This document shows positions 1 through 7,640 of a DNA stretch of 64,000 bases, one piece after another. The stretch is from Clostridiales bacterium (GTDB lineage: Bacteria > Bacillota > Clostridia > Oscillospirales > Oscillospiraceae). Positions within the stretch are counted from its first letter, which is position 1; each line of letters starts with the position of its first letter. The translations under genes were made by a program, and so were the position numbers. The DNA is taken from NCBI GenBank assembly GCA_004558025.1, contig SFEG01000005.1, positions 1-64,000 on the forward strand. The letters run 5' to 3'. The notes beneath the pieces were generated by a model. That model saw nothing but the letters and a program-made list of their open reading frames with translations. It made no database searches and had not been told where the DNA came from.

Positions 1-78
1 CATACCGCCTTTTCTTGTTATCCAGCCCTCCGGCTGTATCGGTTGAGCAAAAGTCCGCGTGGGATTGATGTGGTATCT

Positions 79-204
79 TTAACTTTGGGAAACTCCCTGC
101 TCCCATTTTGACACCGTCTGCCGCACGACGTTGAGCCTTACGGCGAGCTCCTCCTGCGAAAGCCCCTTTGCTTTTCTCGTCGTTTTGATGTTTTCACTGA
201 GCAT
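79..204 (-). pseudogene. Truncated XRE-family HTH regulator
   Basis: The 41-residue product begins MLSENIKTTRKAKGLSQEEL and holds a nearly complete Cro/C1-type helix-turn-helix, including the recognition-helix stretch VRQTVSKWEQG. Family members normally continue after KWEQG with LSVPDADLL and a further 30 to 250 residues; here the frame runs into SQS and a stop, so only the DNA-binding half remains. The start at 204 was chosen because AAGGTGG lies 5 bases upstream; a longer in-frame extension has no such site. The 75 bases beyond the stop show no continuation of the family, and an ATG preceded by AAAAGGCGG at the very edge (position 3, minus strand) may start another gene outside the window. 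Confidence 0.6.
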
Positions 205-236
205 TATGCCACCTTCTTTCGAGCCATATTGTACGC

Positions 237-268
237 AAAAACGCCCGTTGCCGCAAGCAACGGGCGTT
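237..268 (-). terminator. Rho-independent terminator of the SseB-like gene
   Basis: An 11-bp perfect stem (ACGCCCGTTGC paired with GCAACGGGCGT, 241-267) with a 5-base loop is followed on the minus strand by a T run. It lies 20 bases past the stop of the SseB-like gene and separates it from the XRE fragment. Confidence 0.85.
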
Positions 269-286
269 AACATTATGCTATAATGC

Positions 287-763
287 TTACGATATGGGCT
301 TGAAGGCGGCCTTCTGCTCGCGCTGCTGGCGGTCGAAATCCTCGGCCTGCTTCATGTACGGCAGCATGTGGTCGCGCACGAGCTCCGGCCACATGAGAAA
401 ATAGGTGCCGAAGGGATTGACGACGGCGTGGCGCTTGTTGTCAACGAGCATCTGGAAGTAATCCATGGGCTTCAAGCACACACAGTCGCACTGATCCTTG
501 AGCTTGCCGAATTCATCGGGCTCGGTGAAAATGGGGATGAACACCTGATTATTTACCGTTAGGGTGATGAAATTGAGCATAGCCGAGGACGCGCTGCTTT
601 TTTGCACGGCGAAGTACATAGGCGTTTTCGCAAGCTGCTCGAGCAGCATCGACAGCGACTGCTTATCCTTGCCCTGTGACTTGCTGTAGTTTTCGATGAG
701 CTTCTTTATGCCCATGCGGGATATCTGATCTATCTGCTGCTGGCTGAGTTCGGAGTTGGACAT
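287..763 (-). CDS. SseB N-terminal-domain protein
   Basis: The 158-residue product resembles the SseB N-terminal domain family (PF07179). Visible family features are the central segment MYFAVQ followed by strands ending in FIPIFTEPDEF, then a VVNPFGTYFLM stretch. Proteins with this domain are common in Clostridia, are soluble and have no established enzymatic role; the name comes from a Salmonella protein and should not be read as a secretion function here. The ATG at 763 is preceded by GAGGT. It is transcribed alone and ends in the hairpin at 237-268. Function is unknown. Confidence 0.75.
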   Translation of the reverse strand: MSNSELSQQQIDQISRMGIKKLIENYSKSQGKDKQSLSMLLEQLAKTPMYFAVQKSSASSAMLNFITLTVNNQVFIPIFTEPDEFGKLKDQCDCVCLKPMDYFQMLVDNKRHAVVNPFGTYFLMWPELVRDHMLPYMKQAEDFDRQQREQKAAFKPIS

Positions 764-856
764 TTATTTTTACCTCGCTGAGTTTTTTCTTTATCATACC
801 ACACATCGCCTGCCTTGTCCACAAAACAAAATTTGCGCAACGGCACAGCGCTTGCA

Positions 857-884
857 TTGACAAATCATGCAATTTTGCTACTAT
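857..884 (+). promoter_or_regulatory. Sigma-A type promoter of the phage-like gene pair
   Basis: TTGACA at 857-862 and TACTAT at 879-884 are separated by 16 bases, upstream of the two phage-like genes that begin at 956. It implies a leader of roughly 65 bases. Confidence 0.6.
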
Positions 885-891
885 CAAAAAT

Positions 892-929
892 GCCGAAACC
901 GAAAGCGGCCTCGAGCTTTCACTTTCGGC
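892..929 (+). other. Hairpin in the 5' leader of the phage-like genes
   Basis: A near-perfect inverted repeat (GCCGAAA-CGAAAGC against GCTTTC-CTTTCGGC, one mismatch) with an 8-base loop lies between the promoter and the start at 956. There is no T run behind it, so it is not an obvious terminator; it could stabilise the message or affect translation. The stem is seen; a role is inferred. Confidence 0.6.
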
Positions 930-955
930 TCACTTATGCTTATAAGGAGAATTGC

Positions 956-1399
956 ATGGACATAAATATTAAAGTTAAGGACAAGATCGCGGCCGGCGAC
1001 GGAACGCTCATCGTCTGCGGCAACAGCGACTATACCGTTAATTTCGAGCTCGACGCGGAGTGGGATGCCTACGACAAAAAGACCATGCGCATAGGCTACC
1101 GCAACGGCAAATACAAAGATGTCGAGTTTAACGGCAGAAGCTGCGCGCTTCCGGTCATAAAAAAGCGCCGGTGGATAGCCGTCGGCCTTTATGCCGGCCA
1201 GCTGCACACCTCGACTCCGGCGGTGTTCCGCTGCGCAGAGTGCATAACCGACCGGGATGACGAGCCCATCGACAAGCCCGAGGTATCACCCTACAAGGTG
1301 CTGACGGTCATCCTCGGCGACAGGATCGAGCGCTATGAATACACGGGCCTGAGCGACAAGACCATCGAAGTAAAAGACGGAAGCGAGGTGAGCTACTGA
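956..1399 (+). CDS. Phage-tail-region-like protein
   Basis: The 147-residue product begins MDINIKVKDKIAAGDGTLIV and contains the run VCGNSDYTVNFELDAEWD, then PVIKKRRWIAVGLYAGQL, followed by TPAVFRCAECITD. This pattern (nucleotide-free beta-rich module, WD.Y..KT, VGLYAG, STPA) is known from hypothetical proteins in the tail/baseplate region of Firmicute prophages. The start at 956 was chosen for the AAGGAG 8 bases upstream; longer in-frame versions lack a site. It overlaps the next gene by one base (TGATG), so the two are translationally coupled. No other phage gene is nearby, so this is a remnant or a domesticated cassette. Confidence 0.6.
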   Translation: MDINIKVKDKIAAGDGTLIVCGNSDYTVNFELDAEWDAYDKKTMRIGYRNGKYKDVEFNGRSCALPVIKKRRWIAVGLYAGQLHTSTPAVFRCAECITDRDDEPIDKPEVSPYKVLTVILGDRIERYEYTGLSDKTIEVKDGSEVSY

Positions 1400-2631
1400 T
1401 GGCAAAAAAGCTTTATGAGGAAAGCGATGTTCAGGCCGTCGCGGCGGCCATACGCCTTAAAAACGGCGGCAGCACGAGCTATAAGCTCTCGGAGATGGCT
1501 CTGGCTATAGAGGGGCTCAAAACGGGAGAAAATTTTGTTCAGACGGAGGTGCCCGACTATGTAAAGGCCGCGGCGCTCGAGGTCGCAAAAAAGGTCAAGG
1601 CCGTTCAGACGACCGACAGCATTACCTTTATCGCCGCGTCCGACGCGCATCAGCTCGACGCCGACGAATACATCGTAAGCGGCAATAAGCACGCCTTCAT
1701 GGCCATGAAGGCGCTCGGCTATATTCTGCCGAATATCGACTTCTGCTGCTTTTTGGGCGACTACACCGTCGACACCGGCACGACCGCGCTTGCCGAGGGC
1801 AGGCAGCATTTTGCCGAGATAAATGCCGGGCTCAAGGAGGGCTTTGCCGATATCCCGCAGTTCAGGACTCCTGGCGAGTGCGACGGTCTTAAAAGCTCAT
1901 GGCGGCACAACGGTGGAAGTCTGACGTCGGAGGAGATATACTCCTATGTCGGCAAATACAACGAGGGCGCGACCTACGGCAGCACCACCGAGGGCTACTG
2001 CTACCGCGACTTCGACGAAAAGAAGCTGCGCGTTTTCTGTTTGAATACCTCCATAGGCGGGGAGAATTTGGACGCGATGGGCACGCCGCAGCTGCTGTGG
2101 TTTGCGCGTATGCTGCGTGCGGTCGGTCTGAAAACCGGCTGGGGCGTGGTCATTCTTTCGCACTATCCGCCGGATTTCACCGACAGCGAGCTTTCCGATG
2201 CGGCAAGCGAGATCGGCTCGCTGCTCTATCAATATGTCACGGGCGGCTCGTTCAATGTCGGCGGCATGACGATATCCTACAGAAACTGCAACAAGGCGAA
2301 GATATACGGCGTTTTCCACGGCCATACGCACAACTTCAAGGCTGCAAAAATAAGCTATGTTCAGGATTCCGGCAATACGGAGTTTGACGTTATGCGCATC
2401 GCAACGCCGAACATGTGCTATTTCTACAATAACGAGCTCGGGCAGAACGAGGGCGCGGACTCGTACGGCATCGAGTTCGGCGAGGAGACGACCTACGCGA
2501 AAACGCATGATACCGCAAACGACACATCCTTTGTCGTAAACGTCATTAACCCGACGGAAGGGAAGATACATTCCTTCTGCTACGGCGCGGGCTACGACCG
2601 CGAGATAACTATCCCGACAAGCGAAGCATAA
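1399..2631 (+). CDS. Calcineurin-like phosphoesterase with phage-tail-type N terminus
   Basis: The 410-residue product has two parts. Residues about 1-40 (YEESDVQAVAAAIRLKNG, then YKLSEMALAIEGL) match the short module found at the N terminus of many phage tail-fibre and tail-tip proteins. Residues about 75-370 form a metallophosphoesterase: ASDAHQLD (first metal motif), FLGDYTVD (GD motif), LSHYPPDF (H motif) and FHGHTHNFK (GHTH motif), which together form the di-metal site. There is no signal peptide. It may degrade a host surface or teichoic-acid-type polymer at a tail tip, which is an inference. It ends at a strong terminator and is the second gene of a two-gene unit. Confidence 0.65.
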   Translation: MAKKLYEESDVQAVAAAIRLKNGGSTSYKLSEMALAIEGLKTGENFVQTEVPDYVKAAALEVAKKVKAVQTTDSITFIAASDAHQLDADEYIVSGNKHAFMAMKALGYILPNIDFCCFLGDYTVDTGTTALAEGRQHFAEINAGLKEGFADIPQFRTPGECDGLKSSWRHNGGSLTSEEIYSYVGKYNEGATYGSTTEGYCYRDFDEKKLRVFCLNTSIGGENLDAMGTPQLLWFARMLRAVGLKTGWGVVILSHYPPDFTDSELSDAASEIGSLLYQYVTGGSFNVGGMTISYRNCNKAKIYGVFHGHTHNFKAAKISYVQDSGNTEFDVMRIATPNMCYFYNNELGQNEGADSYGIEFGEETTYAKTHDTANDTSFVVNVINPTEGKIHSFCYGAGYDREITIPTSEA

Positions 2632-2639
2632 CAATAAAT

Positions 2640-2668
2640 CCCACGGGGTCTCCCCGTGGGATTTTTTC
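2640..2668 (+). terminator. Terminator of the phage-like gene pair
   Basis: CCCACGGGG and CCCCGTGGG form a perfect 9-bp stem with a 3-base loop, followed by ATTTTTT, 8 bases after the stop codon at 2631. Confidence 0.92.
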
Positions 2669-2672
2669 AGAG

Positions 2673-2717
2673 GCGCATTGACGCACCTGCGGATACATTT
2701 ATTGCGTCAGCACGGTG
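2673..2717. repeat. Copy 1 of a 45-bp interspersed repeat
   Basis: This block begins GCGCATTGACGC and contains TTTATTGCG. A second copy at 25694-25738 matches at 36 of 45 positions without gaps. Both copies sit directly behind the T run of an intrinsic terminator of a plus-strand gene. No protein is encoded. Confidence 0.5.
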
Positions 2718-2749
2718 GCGGGAGCACCGACTATCACAAAGAGAATTAG

Positions 2750-3448
2750 TCAATTTAACTCTCCGCCGGCGGCGAGCACGGCGGCTCGCGCGAGCACGAG
2801 CGTCGGGTCGATATGCGGATAATGCAGATCGTACATCTCAAAAGCAGGAGGAAGCTCCGTGCAGCCGAGGATTAGCGTCTGCGCGCCGCGATCCAAAAGC
2901 TCCTGCGCGGCTTTTTTAAACTCGCTCGTGTCGAAATCGCGCCGCCCGGCCTTAACGCCCTCGTATGTAAGCTGCATGACGGCGGCCTGTGCCGCGGGCG
3001 AGGGCGTGAGCAGCTCGATACCGCTGCCCTCAAAGCAGCGCTCGTAAATGCCGCTTTGCACCGTGCCGTCGGTCGCCAACAGTCCGGCGCATTTTATGCC
3101 CTTGAGCAGAAGCTCCTGCGCTGTGAGCCTTATCATGTGCAGAACGGGGATATCCACAGCCGCGCACACCGCGTCATAAAAGCCGTGCGCCGTGTTGCAC
3201 GGCATGGCGATAAGCTCAGCTCCCGCCGCGGCAATCCGCCTTGCGCTGAGAGTAAGCTGCTCCGTGGGATCTTCTCCGCCGTGAATGAGAGCCTCGGTGC
3301 GGTCGGGAATGCTTGTGTTGCTGTCAATGATGACGTGCAGATGCTCCTGATCGTTCGCTGCTTTTGTAGAGACTATTATTTTGCTGAACAGGTCGGCGGT
3401 CGCGGCCGGACCCATGCCGCCGAGAATGCCGATGATCTTTTTAGCCAT
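2750..3448 (-). CDS. Aspartate/glutamate racemase family protein
   Basis: The 232-residue product belongs to the PLP-independent Asp/Glu/hydantoin racemase superfamily (RacX/YgeA type). It starts MAKKIIGILGGMGPAATADL, a hallmark of the family, and has both catalytic cysteine motifs: AMPCNTAH near residue 83 and LGCTELPP near residue 194. These two cysteines act as paired acid and base in racemisation of the amino acid alpha carbon. It is cytosolic. The ATG at 3448 follows AGGCAGGT; a longer TTG start gives no better site. Substrate is likely aspartate or another amino acid, but the sequence does not decide. It stands alone on its strand. Confidence 0.85.
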   Translation of the reverse strand: MAKKIIGILGGMGPAATADLFSKIIVSTKAANDQEHLHVIIDSNTSIPDRTEALIHGGEDPTEQLTLSARRIAAAGAELIAMPCNTAHGFYDAVCAAVDIPVLHMIRLTAQELLLKGIKCAGLLATDGTVQSGIYERCFEGSGIELLTPSPAAQAAVMQLTYEGVKAGRRDFDTSEFKKAAQELLDRGAQTLILGCTELPPAFEMYDLHYPHIDPTLVLARAAVLAAGGELN

Positions 3449-3567
3449 ATCGATTACCTGCCTCAATTGGTAAATAGGGCTTTATTATACCAAATGCCGC
3501 GTCTTCCGTCGAGAGGCATTTACAAACTCTGTATGCCGGGGCAGGTATTCTTAACATCTTTATCGGC

Positions 3568-4155
3568 TCAGCGGCCGAGAAAATCGCGGATGACCTTTAT
3601 GTAATCGTCGGCCTTCAGAACGGTCGAAAGGTGCCCGCCCGAGACATAGCTGATCTGCGGCTCGTGCATAAGAGCTATGAGATCGGCCTGCATTTTTTCG
3701 GAGAAGAAGTCGCGGTCGGGCAGAATGAGCAGGATATGCCCCTTGAGCTCGGCAAAGTTTTCGGCGGTAACGGGAGTCTGATTCATAAGATCGGCCAAAA
3801 GCCCCGAAATGTGGACGTCCTTTTCGCGCTTGTAGTCCTTGAAGATAGTCTCGAACATGTCTTCGGCATAGGCTATCTCCTCGGCGCTTTCGTTGCGGAT
3901 GTGGCTCATTGAGGCCTTTATGAGCTTGGGCTTGAGCTTTTCGTAGTTGCAGCGCTTCATGTATGCCAGCATGAGCGGGGCGAAACGGTATTGCTTCTTA
4001 AGGCTCTTGAGCGTGTTCATGCCGCCGTTTAAAAGCACCAGTGTTTTTTCGTGCTCCTCGCCGCTGAGCACATAGCGAAACCGCGCCCCGTCGACCGTTA
4101 TGGATCTGCAGGGGTGCTTTTTTTCAAAGTCATTTAATTTTTCAGAAAACAGCAT
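3568..4155 (-). pseudogene. Alpha/beta hydrolase lacking the nucleophile segment
   Basis: The 195-residue frame resembles alpha/beta-hydrolases at both ends. Near residue 42 it has LVLLNGGMN, the oxyanion strand and turn, and near the C terminus LLILPDRDFF and VSGGHLSTVL, which carry the acid and catalytic histidine. Between them the usual 90 or so residues with the GxSxGG nucleophile elbow are missing: GGMNT runs directly into LKSLKKQYRFAPLM, a segment that normally follows the elbow. An in-frame deletion between short repeats is the simplest explanation, so the product should not be an active hydrolase. The start at 4155 has GAGGT upstream and a 28-bp palindrome at 4195-4222. Confidence 0.55.
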
Positions 4156-4194
4156 AGTAAAACCTCATTTTCCGCCGTATCAAATTTGCTTTTC

Positions 4195-4222
4195 GCATAA
4201 GTTAGCACCTGCTAACTTATGC
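4195..4222. promoter_or_regulatory. Perfect 13-bp inverted repeat, candidate operator
   Basis: GCATAAGTTAGCA and TGCTAACTTATGC are exact inverted repeats separated by CC. There is no T tract on either side, so an operator is more likely than a terminator. It lies 40 bases upstream of the hydrolase start. The core AGTTAGC..GCTAACT resembles metal-regulator (DtxR/IdeR-type) boxes, but no regulator gene is nearby and that reading is tentative. Confidence 0.5.
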
Positions 4223-4307
4223 TGCGTTTAAAAGCCGCCCTACGGCAGCCTGACGATGCCCATATTATATAACCGCCGCGCGTCGCTTTCAAGCCCTTTG
4301 CGGCACG

Positions 4308-4343
4308 AAAAACAAAAACACCGCCTCGTTTGAGACGGTGCTT
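4308..4343 (-). terminator. Terminator behind tRNA-Thr
   Basis: CACCGCCTC and GAGACGGTG form the stem with a 4-base loop; on the minus strand it is followed by TTTTTGTTTTT. It directly follows the encoded CCA end of the tRNA-Thr gene. Confidence 0.85.
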
Positions 4344-4344
4344 T

Positions 4345-4420
<76 letters not shown>

Positions 4421-4426
4421 AAAGCT

Positions 4427-4450
4427 GATGCCCCTTTTTCAAGGGGCATC
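4427..4450 (-). other. Hairpin between the two tRNAs
   Basis: GATGCCCCTT and AAGGGGCATC form a 10-bp perfect stem with a 4-base loop in the 32-base spacer between tRNA-Asp and tRNA-Thr. There is no strong T run behind it, so processing or spacer protection is as likely as partial termination. Confidence 0.6.
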
Positions 4451-4452
4451 GG

Positions 4453-4529
4453 TGGCGACCGAGAAGGGACTTGAACCCTCGACCTCCGGCGTGACAGGCC
4501 GGCGTTCTAACCGACTGAACCACTCGGCC
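4453..4529 (-). tRNA. tRNA-Asp (anticodon GTC)
   Basis: A 77-base cloverleaf reads on the minus strand. The acceptor stem GGCCGAG pairs with CTCGGTC (one G-U), the anticodon loop is CTGTCAC between CCGGC and GCCGG, and the T arm contains GTTCAAGTC. The discriminator G and the CCA end are encoded. A TATATT element lies about 20 bases upstream on the minus strand. Confidence 0.95.
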
Positions 4530-4577
4530 ACGGCTCAGTTAATATAACAGGCGAAATTTTTTTAAGTAATTTCAAAT

Positions 4578-4754
4578 TTATCTTTTTGACTTGGACTTTT
4601 TCTTTGCAGACTTCGACTTTTTTGCCGCTTCCTTTGCGGCTTTGCGGTCGGCAGCCTTCTTTTCTTTGAGCTTCTGCTTGGTTTTTATCTCAACTATCGC
4701 AAAATACGCGATAACGCCGAGCACCAGAAACGCAACATATGTATACCACGGCAT
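4578..4754 (-). CDS. Small single-pass membrane protein with lysine-rich tail
   Basis: This 58-codon frame starts at an ATG with TATGGAGGG 7 bases upstream, one of the best ribosome binding sites in the window. The product begins MPWYTYVAFLVLGVIAYFAI, a single hydrophobic helix of about 18 residues, followed by a strongly basic tail rich in KK, AAK and KSK repeats ending in KKKSKSKR. The topology is probably N-out with the tail in the cytoplasm, where it could bind nucleic acid or acidic lipids. It sits directly upstream of the tRNA-Asp gene on the same strand. I know of no named family; function is unknown. Confidence 0.7.
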   Translation of the reverse strand: MPWYTYVAFLVLGVIAYFAIVEIKTKQKLKEKKAADRKAAKEAAKKSKSAKKKSKSKR

Positions 4755-4880
4755 ATTTCATCCCTCCATAAATTTAATATACATTAAAACGCGGCAGCGG
4801 TCAAGATGACAAAAAGCTGTGGACAAGCCGACGCGCTGTGAGCTATAATATAAGGTATCATATTTCCAAAAAGGAAGGTA

Positions 4881-6260
4881 ATGATGAGAAAGAATCTGAG
4901 ATTTATGATCGCCCTGTGGATCAGTAAGCTTGCGATGTGGCTGCAAAAGCTTCTGGGCATGAACGCGAGCTATTTTCCCGGCAAGCTTGCCATAAAGCTC
5001 TGCCCGGACTTTCTCGGCAGGATAGATAAGCCGAAAACGATAATGACCGTTACCGGCACGAACGGTAAAACGACTTGCTGCAATATGATACTCGACGTTC
5101 TGCACGACGCGGGATTTAGGGTTCTCAATAACAGAGCAGGGTCCAATACCGACGCGGGCATTGCCTCCTCGCTTATTTCCGGAAGCACGATGGGCGGCAA
5201 AGCAAAGTTCGAGTATGCCGTTTTCGAGGTCGACGAGCGCAGCTCGCAGAGAATATACAAGTACGTCCACCCCAATTACGCCGTATGCACGAACCTCTTC
5301 CGCGACTCTATCCAGCGCAACGCGCACCCGGAGTTCATATTCTCCTTTATCGACTCGGCTCTGCCGGACGATACGCATATGATCTTAAACGCCGACGATC
5401 CAATCAGCAGCCAACTCAAAAAGGACAATAAGCGCAGCTATTTCTCCATAGTCCGCCTGCCGAGCGACAGGGACGAGTGCGTCAATATAATAAACGATAT
5501 GCGCGCATGCCCCCGCTGCGGCGGCAAGCTCGAATACGAATATGTCCGCTATCACCACATCGGCAAAATGCGCTGCCCCGGCTGCGGCTTTGCCTCGCCC
5601 GAGCCCGATTATCTCGCATCCCCCGATTATGAAAAGCGCTGCATAGTCATACACTCGGCAAGAGGCGAAGAGGAGTATCCGCTCATAAACGACAGCGTTT
5701 TCAATACCTACAATCAGGTCGCTGTCGTTGCGCTCCTGCGCGAGCTCGGCCTTTCCGCAGAGGATATAGCAAAGAGCTTTTCGCACATGAGCATCGTAAA
5801 GTCCCGCTACACGAATGTGAAGAAAAACGGCGTCGAGGTCGTGACGAATATGACCAAGGGTCAGAACCCCGTCGCGTGCTCAATAGTTTTCGACTATATC
5901 CGCTCCGAGCCCGGCGTTAAGGAAGTCATCGTCATGCTCGACGATAAGACATATAAGAAAACGACCGAGATAGTGACCTGGGTGTACGATGCGGACTTTG
6001 AGTTCTTAAACGACGCGAGCATAAAGCGCATCGTTGTCGGCGGTGTGAGGCTGCATGACTATCATCTGCGCCTGCTTCTGGCCGGAGTTCCGGAGGAAAA
6101 GATACGCATCGTCGAGCAGGAGACCGACGCTCCGGCCGAGCTTGAGCTTGACGGTACGGACAAGGTATTCATCCTGCACGATCTGACGACGCCGCAGTTA
6201 ACGCGTCAGGTGCGCGACGGCATACTCGCGCGACTTGAGGAAAAGGAGGCGCAGGCATGA
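4881..6260 (+). CDS. murT: Lipid II isoglutaminyl synthase, MurT subunit
   Basis: The 459-residue product is a Mur-ligase-type ATPase: GTNGKTT near residue 60 is the ATP loop, followed by the Mur ligase central domain and a C-terminal domain of the DUF1727 type. It also carries the MurT zinc ribbon, with CPRCGGKL and CPGCGF about 25 residues apart near residues 210-240. MurT with GatD amidates the alpha-carboxyl of D-glutamate in the lipid II stem peptide at the cytoplasmic membrane. The start is supported by AAGGAAGG. Its stop overlaps the gatD-like start by 4 bases. The partner GatD looks catalytically dead, so the ammonia source for this enzyme is open. Confidence 0.9.
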   Translation: MMRKNLRFMIALWISKLAMWLQKLLGMNASYFPGKLAIKLCPDFLGRIDKPKTIMTVTGTNGKTTCCNMILDVLHDAGFRVLNNRAGSNTDAGIASSLISGSTMGGKAKFEYAVFEVDERSSQRIYKYVHPNYAVCTNLFRDSIQRNAHPEFIFSFIDSALPDDTHMILNADDPISSQLKKDNKRSYFSIVRLPSDRDECVNIINDMRACPRCGGKLEYEYVRYHHIGKMRCPGCGFASPEPDYLASPDYEKRCIVIHSARGEEEYPLINDSVFNTYNQVAVVALLRELGLSAEDIAKSFSHMSIVKSRYTNVKKNGVEVVTNMTKGQNPVACSIVFDYIRSEPGVKEVIVMLDDKTYKKTTEIVTWVYDADFEFLNDASIKRIVVGGVRLHDYHLRLLLAGVPEEKIRIVEQETDAPAELELDGTDKVFILHDLTTPQLTRQVRDGILARLEEKEAQA

Positions 6261-6967
6261 AGATAGAGGTGCTGTTTCCCGAATTTGCGAATCTGTTCGG
6301 CGACTGCTGGAACTGGCGGTATCTCGCCCGCTGCATGCCGCAGGCCGAGCTTATAGAGACCGGCTACGGCGACGAGCCCAGCTTTGTCTCCGAAAAGGTC
6401 GACATGATAATAATGGGCGCTATGACTGAGCACGGGCAGGAGCTTGCCATAAAAAAGCTCATGCCTTACCGCGACCGACTCAGGCAGCTGATGGGCTCCG
6501 GCGTTGTGTTTCTCATGACGGCAAATGCGGGCGAGGTTTTCTGTGAGTATATCGAAAACGAGGACGGCAGCCGTATTGCCGGCCTCGGCCTCGTTCCGCT
6601 GCACGCAAAGCGCGATATGATGCACAGATTCAATTCCACGCAGCTGTGCGCGTTTGAGGATATGGAGCTCGTCGGCTTCAAGGCGGAGTTTTCGCAGCTT
6701 TACGGCGATAATTCGAGCATTTACTTTGCCGAGGCAAAATACGGCATAGGTATAAACAAGAAGACGAAGCTTGAGGGCGTGAGAATAAAAAATTATTTCT
6801 CGACCTCGATGGTCGGGCCGTTTATCATGATGAATCCGCCGTTTGTGAAATACCTCATGCGGCTTTTGGGCATAACAGAGCCCAAGCTTCTCTTTGAGGA
6901 GACGAACATGGCAGCCTATGAGCGCCGCCGCGCGGATATCATCCGCATGATGGGCGAAAATAAATAA
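6257..6967 (+). CDS. gatD: GatD-like amidotransferase subunit lacking Cys and His
   Basis: The 236-residue product aligns with GatD over its length: N-terminal EVLFPEFANLFGD, the GLGLVP turn after the nucleophile region, ELVGF, LEGVRIKNYF and the final helix. The glutaminase residues are gone. Where GatD proteins read ICGGYQLLG with the nucleophile cysteine, this one reads MTANAGEVFC, with Ala in the aligned position; where they read YLHGPL with the catalytic histidine, it reads SMVGPF. It therefore cannot hydrolyse glutamine by the usual mechanism. It may still act as a structural partner of MurT, with ammonia from elsewhere. It overlaps murT by 4 bases and ends at a terminator. Confidence 0.8.
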   Translation: MKIEVLFPEFANLFGDCWNWRYLARCMPQAELIETGYGDEPSFVSEKVDMIIMGAMTEHGQELAIKKLMPYRDRLRQLMGSGVVFLMTANAGEVFCEYIENEDGSRIAGLGLVPLHAKRDMMHRFNSTQLCAFEDMELVGFKAEFSQLYGDNSSIYFAEAKYGIGINKKTKLEGVRIKNYFSTSMVGPFIMMNPPFVKYLMRLLGITEPKLLFEETNMAAYERRRADIIRMMGENK

Positions 6968-6973
6968 TAATAA

Positions 6974-7000
6974 AAACCCGAGGTTACAGACCTCGGGTTT
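6974..7000. terminator. Bidirectional terminator between gatD and the hydrolase gene
   Basis: AAACCCGAGGT and ACCTCGGGTTT form a perfect 11-bp stem with a 5-base loop, with A tract before and T tract after, so it can serve both converging genes. Confidence 0.9.
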
Positions 7001-7006
7001 TCTATG

Positions 7007-7636
7007 TCATAATATGCAGTTTTCGTCGGGCTCGAATACGACGATGCGGCGATTTACGCTTTTTTCGGCCTCGTATTCGCAGCCGGAGAGATAAACGATC
7101 TCGTCATCACTCCACAGGGCGAGAAAATCATCGACATACGCGACGTTTTCAAGCCCCATGCCGGCGCTGCGGTAGTGCATCGGGATTATCGTCTTCGCAT
7201 CGAGCGCGAGCGCTACCTCCTTTGCCTGCTGCGGACATATTGTGTAGTAGCCGCCGACGGGGATCATCAGAACGTCGAGTGCGCCGAAGCCTGTCGCCGT
7301 TTCGGGGTCGAGCGTATGCCCGAGATCGCCGAGATGCGCAAGCCTCAGTCCCTCCGCGCAGATTATGCTGCACAGATTATCGCCGCGCAGAGCGCCGAGC
7401 TTGCCGTCGTGATATGTCGGTATCTGCTTGAGCTCAAAGCGGGGAGAAAGACCCGTCAGTTCAACTCCGGCGGCGTAGTTGTGGTCGGAGTGAGAGTGAC
7501 TGCAAATGACGCTGTCGGCACGCAGAGGCTTAAGCTTAAGCCCGCGCACGCTGCCGGGGGCGTAGGGGTCGAATACAACGCTGCCGTCGGCGGAGATCAG
7601 CTCGAAGCAGGCGTGACCGTGCCATATAAGCTTCAT
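7007..7636 (-). CDS. Metallo-beta-lactamase-fold hydrolase (UPF0173 type)
   Basis: The 209-residue product shows the beta-lactamase fold: it begins MKLIWHGHACFEL, has SHSHSDHNYAAG (the HxHxDH metal motif) near residue 48, LAHLGDLGH near residue 95, and IPMHYR near residue 145. Family members hydrolyse ester-type bonds with two metal ions, but the substrate of this subgroup is not known. It is cytosolic. The start at 7636 lies 4 bases after the stop of the upstream DUF4358 gene, so the genes are coupled; a longer frame has no better site. Confidence 0.8.
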   Translation of the reverse strand: MKLIWHGHACFELISADGSVVFDPYAPGSVRGLKLKPLRADSVICSHSHSDHNYAAGVELTGLSPRFELKQIPTYHDGKLGALRGDNLCSIICAEGLRLAHLGDLGHTLDPETATGFGALDVLMIPVGGYYTICPQQAKEVALALDAKTIIPMHYRSAGMGLENVAYVDDFLALWSDDEIVYLSGCEYEAEKSVNRRIVVFEPDENCIL

Positions 7637-7640
7637 CTCA

